Origin: Halomonas maura
GTDB lineage: Bacteria > Pseudomonadota > Gammaproteobacteria > Pseudomonadales > Halomonadaceae
Direction: 5' to 3'
DNA: 64,000 nt
Assembly (NCBI RefSeq): GCF_030409305.1
Contig: NZ_JAUFPQ010000020.1
Span: 1-64,000 of the forward strand
Numbering within the stretch: position 1 is the stretch's first letter; each line of letters begins with the position of its first letter. Below are positions 60,436 to 64,000 of the stretch, one piece after another. The notes under the pieces are model-generated. The model searched no databases. It saw only the letters and a list, made by a program, of their open reading frames with translations, and was not told the DNA's origin. The position numbers and the translations under genes are program-made.

Positions 60436-60548
60436 CGCGGCTCCGTGTCATGGCCGGCCGTCGGGGCCGGGGGTCCTCGTCTGCTATGACCGCCGCCGGG
60501 ACCGGATGACTCCGCCCGCGAGGCGAGTGGAGGTCCGAGACGCCGGTC

Positions 60549-61412
60549 TCACTCCCCGCTGCCGGCGGGGAAGCGAGTCGGCTTCAGGCTGTCCTTGATC
60601 TTCTTCAGGTGGGGCAGGAAGTCCTCGCCGCGGCGCAGCGTCACGCCGGTGGCCAGGACATCGATCAACGCCAGCTGGATCATCCGCGAGGTCATCGGCA
60701 TATAGTGTTCGGTGTCCTCCGGGGCAGTCACCGCCAGGGTCTCGGTGCACTCGTCGGCCAACGGCGAGTCGGGGGCGGTGATGCCGAGCACCACGGCGCC
60801 ATTTTCCCGGGCCAGGCGGGCGATGTCCACCAGCTCGCGGGTGCGGCCGGTGTAGGACAGGATCACCACCACGTCGCCGGTGTGGCAGGCGGCGGCGACC
60901 ATGCGCTGCATCAGCACGTCGATGTAGGCCGACACCGGGATATTGAAGCGGAAGAACTTGTGCAGGGCGTCCTGGGCCACGGCCCCGGAGGCGCCCAGCC
61001 CGAAGAAGTGCAGCTGCTTGGCCTGGGTCAGGTAGTCGACCACCCGCTCGACACGGGCGGGATCCACCTCGCGACTGGCGACGTCCAGGGCGGCGATGGT
61101 GGCGCCGAAGATCTTGCTGGTGTAATCGCCGGCGGCGTCGCCGGGCTCCACCGCCTGGCTGACGTAGGGCGTGCCGCCGGCCAGGCTCTGGGCCAGCTTG
61201 ATCTTGAAGTCCGGATAGCCCTTGGCATCGAAGCTGCGGCAGAAACGGTTTACGGTGGGCTCGCTGACCGAGGCGGCATGCGCCAGACTGGCGATGCTCA
61301 TGCTGGTGGCGGTGCCGGGGTCGGCGAGGATGACGTCGGCGACCTTGCGTTCGGAACGGTTGAGCTCATCGAGTCGGCGGCGGATGCGGTCCAGCAGATC
61401 GTGACTGACCAT
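60549..61412 (-). CDS. hexR: HexR-type regulator (RpiR family)
   Basis: Protein of 287 aa: an N-terminal HTH (about 1-77; [20 protein letters not shown]) and a C-terminal SIS sugar-phosphate domain (about 125-260; [19 protein letters not shown]). HexR represses Entner-Doudoroff genes and is released by KDPG. Divergent from zwf with two matching operators between them. Confidence 0.93.
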   Translation of the reverse strand: MVSHDLLDRIRRRLDELNRSERKVADVILADPGTATSMSIASLAHAASVSEPTVNRFCRSFDAKGYPDFKIKLAQSLAGGTPYVSQAVEPGDAAGDYTSKIFGATIAALDVASREVDPARVERVVDYLTQAKQLHFFGLGASGAVAQDALHKFFRFNIPVSAYIDVLMQRMVAAACHTGDVVVILSYTGRTRELVDIARLARENGAVVLGITAPDSPLADECTETLAVTAPEDTEHYMPMTSRMIQLALIDVLATGVTLRRGEDFLPHLKKIKDSLKPTRFPAGSGE

Positions 61413-61474
61413 GAGCGAGTGTGTCTCCCTGACGGCGGGGGCGCCACGGGCGCCACCGGTTATTAGATGTACGT

Positions 61475-61489
61475 GGTGATTTAACTACA
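61475..61489. promoter_or_regulatory. HexR operator, site 1
   Basis: GGTGATTTAACTACA matches the HexR-type consensus TGTARTWWWAYTACA at 13 of 15 positions. It lies 63 bp upstream of the hexR start, suggesting autoregulation. Confidence 0.7.
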
Positions 61490-61555
61490 TTATGGGGCGC
61501 ATCCTAGCGCGACCCGAGGGGCAAGTCACAGGCGTTGGTCGTGGGCTTGGCATTT

Positions 61556-61570
61556 AGTAGTAATTTTACA
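61556..61570. promoter_or_regulatory. HexR operator, site 2
   Basis: AGTAGTAATTTTACA matches the same consensus at 13 of 15 positions. It ends 8 bp before the zwf -35 box, so a bound repressor would block zwf. The two sites are 81 bp apart, near eight helix turns. Confidence 0.72.
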
Positions 61571-61577
61571 AAATATT

Positions 61578-61607
61578 TTGGATGCTGGCGCCGCGTTGCG
61601 CTAGAAT
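61578..61607 (+). promoter_or_regulatory. zwf promoter
   Basis: TTGGAT (61578-61583), an 18-bp spacer and TAGAAT (61602-61607), 31 bp before the zwf ATG. The -35 is weak, the -10 good. Confidence 0.5.
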
Positions 61608-61637
61608 TTTTGCTAAGTTAACCAAATGGGGGCGGAC

Positions 61638-63146
61638 ATGAGCCAACACAAGCGGTCCGGCGAGGCCCGGACCTCCGGCGACATCGACACGGCAATCGAT
61701 CTCGCCCTGTTCGGCGCACTCGGCGACCTCTCGCAGCGCAAGCTGTATCCCGCGCTCTATCAGCTCGACCGGGAGGGGCTGCTCGACGAGGACACCCGCG
61801 TGCTCGGCGTGGCGCGTCAGGACGTGGATGCCGAGGGCTTCCGCAGCAAGGTGGAGGCGGCGCTCAAGCGCTACGTCAAGGCGGAGGAGATGGATCGTGC
61901 GGTCGTCAAGCGCTTCCTGGCTCGCCTCGACTACAGCCAGCTGGATGCCACCCAGCCGGAAGGCTATGCGGCCATCCGCGAGTGGCGCCAGGCCGGCAGC
62001 GCCCGCCCCCTGGTCGTCTACCTGGCGGTCGGCGCCAGCCTCTACGGCGACATCTGCCGTCACCTGGAGGCCAGCGGCAGTCTCGACGAGCGCAGCCGGG
62101 TGGTCGTGGAGAAGCCCATCGGCTTCGACCTGGCTTCCAGCCAGGAGGTCAACGACGCCATCGGGGCGGTCTTCCCCGAGTCGCGGATCTACCGCATCGA
62201 CCACTACCTGGGCAAGGAGACGGTCCAGAACCTGATCGCGCTGCGCTTCGCCAACCCGCTGTTCGGCACCCAGTGGAACCAGAACCATATCTCCCACGTG
62301 GAGATCACCGTGGCCGAGAAGGTCGGCATCGAGGGGCGCTGGGGCTACTTCGACAAGGCCGGCCAGCTGCGCGACATGGTCCAGAACCATCTGCTGCAGC
62401 TGGTCTGCCTGATCGCCATGGACCCGCCCGCCAACCTCGACGCCGATGCCATCCGCGACGAGAAGGTCAAGGTGCTCAAGGCGCTCAAGCCCTTCACCGA
62501 CGACATGCTGGGCCGCGACGTGGTGCGCGGGCAGTACATCGCCGGCACCGCCGACGGGGCGAGCGTGCCGGGCTACCTCGACGAAGACGACGCCAACACC
62601 GACAGCCACACCGAGACCTTCGTGGCGATGAAGACCGGGGTGTCCAACTGGCGCTGGGCGGGGGTGCCGTTCTACCTGCGCACCGGCAAGCGCATGCCGG
62701 CCAAGATGTCGCAGATCGTCATTCACTTCCGCCAGCAGCCTCACTACATCTTCGATCCCGACCAGCGCGCCCTGGCGGCCAACAAGCTGGTGATCCGCCT
62801 GCAGCCCGAGGAAGGCATCGCGCTGGAGGTGCTGACCAAGGACAGTGGCCTGGACAAGGGCATGCGCCTGCGCAAGGGGCCGCTGCACCTGGACTTCAAC
62901 AGCGCCTTCGCCAAGTCGCGCATCCCCGATGCCTACGAGCGCCTGCTGCTCGAGGTCATGAAGGGCCAGCAGTACCTCTTCGTGCGCCGCGACGAGGTGG
63001 AGCACGCCTGGAGATGGTGCGACAGCCTGATCGCCGCCTGGCAGGACGACCAGGCCCCGCGGCGCTATCCCGCCGGTTCCTGGGGGCCGGTGGCGTCGAT
63101 CGCGATGATCACCCAGGATGGCCGCAGCTGGTACGAGGACTACTGA
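61638..63146 (+). CDS. zwf: Glucose-6-phosphate 1-dehydrogenase
   Basis: Protein of 502 aa. NADP site [17 protein letters not shown] near the N terminus and the catalytic [13 protein letters not shown] (about 190) are clear. It makes 6-phosphogluconolactone for the Entner-Doudoroff route. The ATG at 61638 has GGGGGCGGA upstream; an ATG at 61626 is also in frame. The pgl ATG begins 1 bp after its stop. Confidence 0.95.
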   Translation: MSQHKRSGEARTSGDIDTAIDLALFGALGDLSQRKLYPALYQLDREGLLDEDTRVLGVARQDVDAEGFRSKVEAALKRYVKAEEMDRAVVKRFLARLDYSQLDATQPEGYAAIREWRQAGSARPLVVYLAVGASLYGDICRHLEASGSLDERSRVVVEKPIGFDLASSQEVNDAIGAVFPESRIYRIDHYLGKETVQNLIALRFANPLFGTQWNQNHISHVEITVAEKVGIEGRWGYFDKAGQLRDMVQNHLLQLVCLIAMDPPANLDADAIRDEKVKVLKALKPFTDDMLGRDVVRGQYIAGTADGASVPGYLDEDDANTDSHTETFVAMKTGVSNWRWAGVPFYLRTGKRMPAKMSQIVIHFRQQPHYIFDPDQRALAANKLVIRLQPEEGIALEVLTKDSGLDKGMRLRKGPLHLDFNSAFAKSRIPDAYERLLLEVMKGQQYLFVRRDEVEHAWRWCDSLIAAWQDDQAPRRYPAGSWGPVASIAMITQDGRSWYEDY

Positions 63147-63147
63147 G

Positions 63148-63822
63148 ATGAGCGATATCCCCACCCCCCGCGACGCCCTGGCCCGGCAACTCGCCGAGGC
63201 CGTGGCCGAGGCCCTGAGAAGCGACCTGGCCCACCGCGAGCGGGCCCTGCTGGTGGTGTCCGGTGGCTCGACCCCGGTGCCCTTCTTCCACGCCCTGGCG
63301 GCCATGGCGTTGCCCTGGTCGCGCATCGACGTGACCCTGGCCGACGAGCGCTGGGTGGCCGAGACGGCCGACGACAGCAACGCCCGCCTGGTGCGCGAGC
63401 ACCTGCTCCGGGGCGCGGCCGCCGAGGCCCGCTTCGTGCCGCTGACCAGCGACGCCGCGACCCCCGAGGAGGGGGCGGCCGAGGTGGGCAGCCGCATCGC
63501 GGCGCTGAGCTGGCCGGCCAGCGTGGTGATCCTCGGCATGGGCGGCGATGGCCACACGGCCTCGCTGTTCCCGGACAGCCGGGAGCTCGAGCTGGCCCTG
63601 TCCACCGACGAGCCGGTGGTGGCGGTGCGCACGCCGAGCCAGCCCCAGCCGCGCATCACCCTGAGTGCCGATCGCCTGCACCAGGCCTTGCGCCACTTCC
63701 TGCACATCACCGGCGAGGAGAAGCGCGCGGTCCTCGGCCGGGCCCTGGCCGGCGACGATACCCGAACGTTGCCGATCCGCGCCTTCCTGGCCAGCCCCCT
63801 GAGCATCCACTGGGCGCCCTGA
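63148..63822 (+). CDS. pgl: 6-phosphogluconolactonase
   Basis: Protein of 224 aa in the DevB/Pgl family: LLVVSGGSTPVPFFHAL, VTLADERWV and VVILGMGGDGHTASLFPDS are signatures. It hydrolyses the lactone from Zwf. Start 1 bp after zwf; eda follows 33 bp later. Confidence 0.93.
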   Translation: MSDIPTPRDALARQLAEAVAEALRSDLAHRERALLVVSGGSTPVPFFHALAAMALPWSRIDVTLADERWVAETADDSNARLVREHLLRGAAAEARFVPLTSDAATPEEGAAEVGSRIAALSWPASVVILGMGGDGHTASLFPDSRELELALSTDEPVVAVRTPSQPQPRITLSADRLHQALRHFLHITGEEKRAVLGRALAGDDTRTLPIRAFLASPLSIHWAP

Positions 63823-63855
63823 GCCCCCGACGGACCCGATTCCTGGAGCCACGAC

Positions 63856-64000
63856 ATGACCATCGAAAAACAGCTGCCTTCCACCCGTATCACCGAGATC
63901 GACAGCATCTGCCTGAAGGCCGAGGTGATCCCGGTGCTGGCGATCCAGCGCGTGGAAGACGCCGTGCCCCTGGCCACCGCCCTGGTCGAGGGCGGCCTCA
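63856..64000 (+). CDS. eda: KDPG aldolase, 5' part (cut by window end)
   Basis: The first 48 codons are visible: EVIPVLAIQRVEDAVPLA (about 26-43) is the family signature, with the Glu that assists catalysis nearby. The TGGAG site supports the ATG. It cleaves KDPG to pyruvate and glyceraldehyde 3-phosphate. The rest lies outside the window. Confidence 0.9.
   Translation, partial: MTIEKQLPSTRITEIDSICLKAEVIPVLAIQRVEDAVPLATALVEGGL

Noticed and set aside
1..64000. CRISPR array, prophage, integron or rRNA/tRNA genes
   Set aside because: No regularly spaced repeats of CRISPR form, no phage structural genes or integrase, and no RNA-gene pattern was seen on either strand.

Overview
The window comes from a high-GC gammaproteobacterium, most likely a moderately halophilic Halomonadaceae (Halomonas-type). 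The grounds are a full ectoine/hydroxyectoine catabolic cluster (enuR, doeABX, doeC, doeD, eutBC), an Entner-Doudoroff block (hexR, zwf, pgl, eda) and an aryl-polyene pigment cluster. Nothing here looks like phage, plasmid, CRISPR, rRNA or tRNA. All products are inferred from sequence patterns; no database search was run.

Layout. 1-364: three tandem copies of the 3' end of a lysO-type exporter gene. 255-5861: lysO, a DUF3108-like exported protein, a DJ-1/PfpI protein, a coupled nicotinamidase/nicotinate phosphoribosyltransferase pair and a hydroxyacid reductase (ghrA). 5872-23493: ectoine region. enuR (minus) diverges from doeA-doeB-doeX (plus) across a spacer with three copies of one operator-like motif. 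Between doeX and doeC sit four genes that are not classical doe genes: a nitrilase-fold amidase, an ATP-grasp ligase, a C45-type Ntn acyltransferase and a very large PLP decarboxylase. They are followed by doeC, a 540-bp gap, doeD, eutB, eutC and a haloacid-dehalogenase-type HAD protein. 23497-29619: DUF3047 and DUF302 proteins, a minus operon of two glycosyltransferases, an ECF sigma factor and its putative zinc-finger anti-sigma, then a plus operon of DUF3179, a membrane protein and a YiiX-type papain-like protein. 29616-34341: a minus operon for a small-molecule kinase and a YnjBCD-type ABC transporter. 34619-42899: VOC and ABM proteins, NfeD/slipin, a SulP transporter with tandem-Usp protein, MFS, a DksA/TraR zinc-finger protein and a RidA protein. 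42976-46099: a three-gene ABC importer of the putative selenate/phosphonate type. 46167-60435: a compact all-minus aryl-polyene cluster of 14 genes. 60549-64000: hexR divergent from zwf-pgl-eda, with two good HexR-like sites between them.

How the genes work together. In the ectoine region hydroxyectoine is probably converted to ectoine by EutB/EutC. DoeA opens the ring, DoeB deacetylates to diaminobutyrate, DoeD transaminates to aspartate semialdehyde, and DoeC oxidises this to aspartate. EnuR and DoeX regulate. The aryl-polyene cluster makes an aromatic starter with an ammonia-lyase, loads it with the AMP-ligase, extends it with a KS/chain-length-factor pair, ketoreductase and dehydratases on a single carrier protein, and exports it through LolA/MMPL-type proteins. 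Glycosyl- and acyl-transferases attach a lipid anchor.

The most unusual points are the four-gene insertion inside the ectoine cluster, the reduced aryl-polyene cluster (one ACP, no second stand-alone KS, a fused ligase-dehydratase, a resident phosphopantetheinyl transferase), two copies of a palindromic intergenic repeat (18657-18741 and 27007-27141), and a structured leader before the SulP gene.
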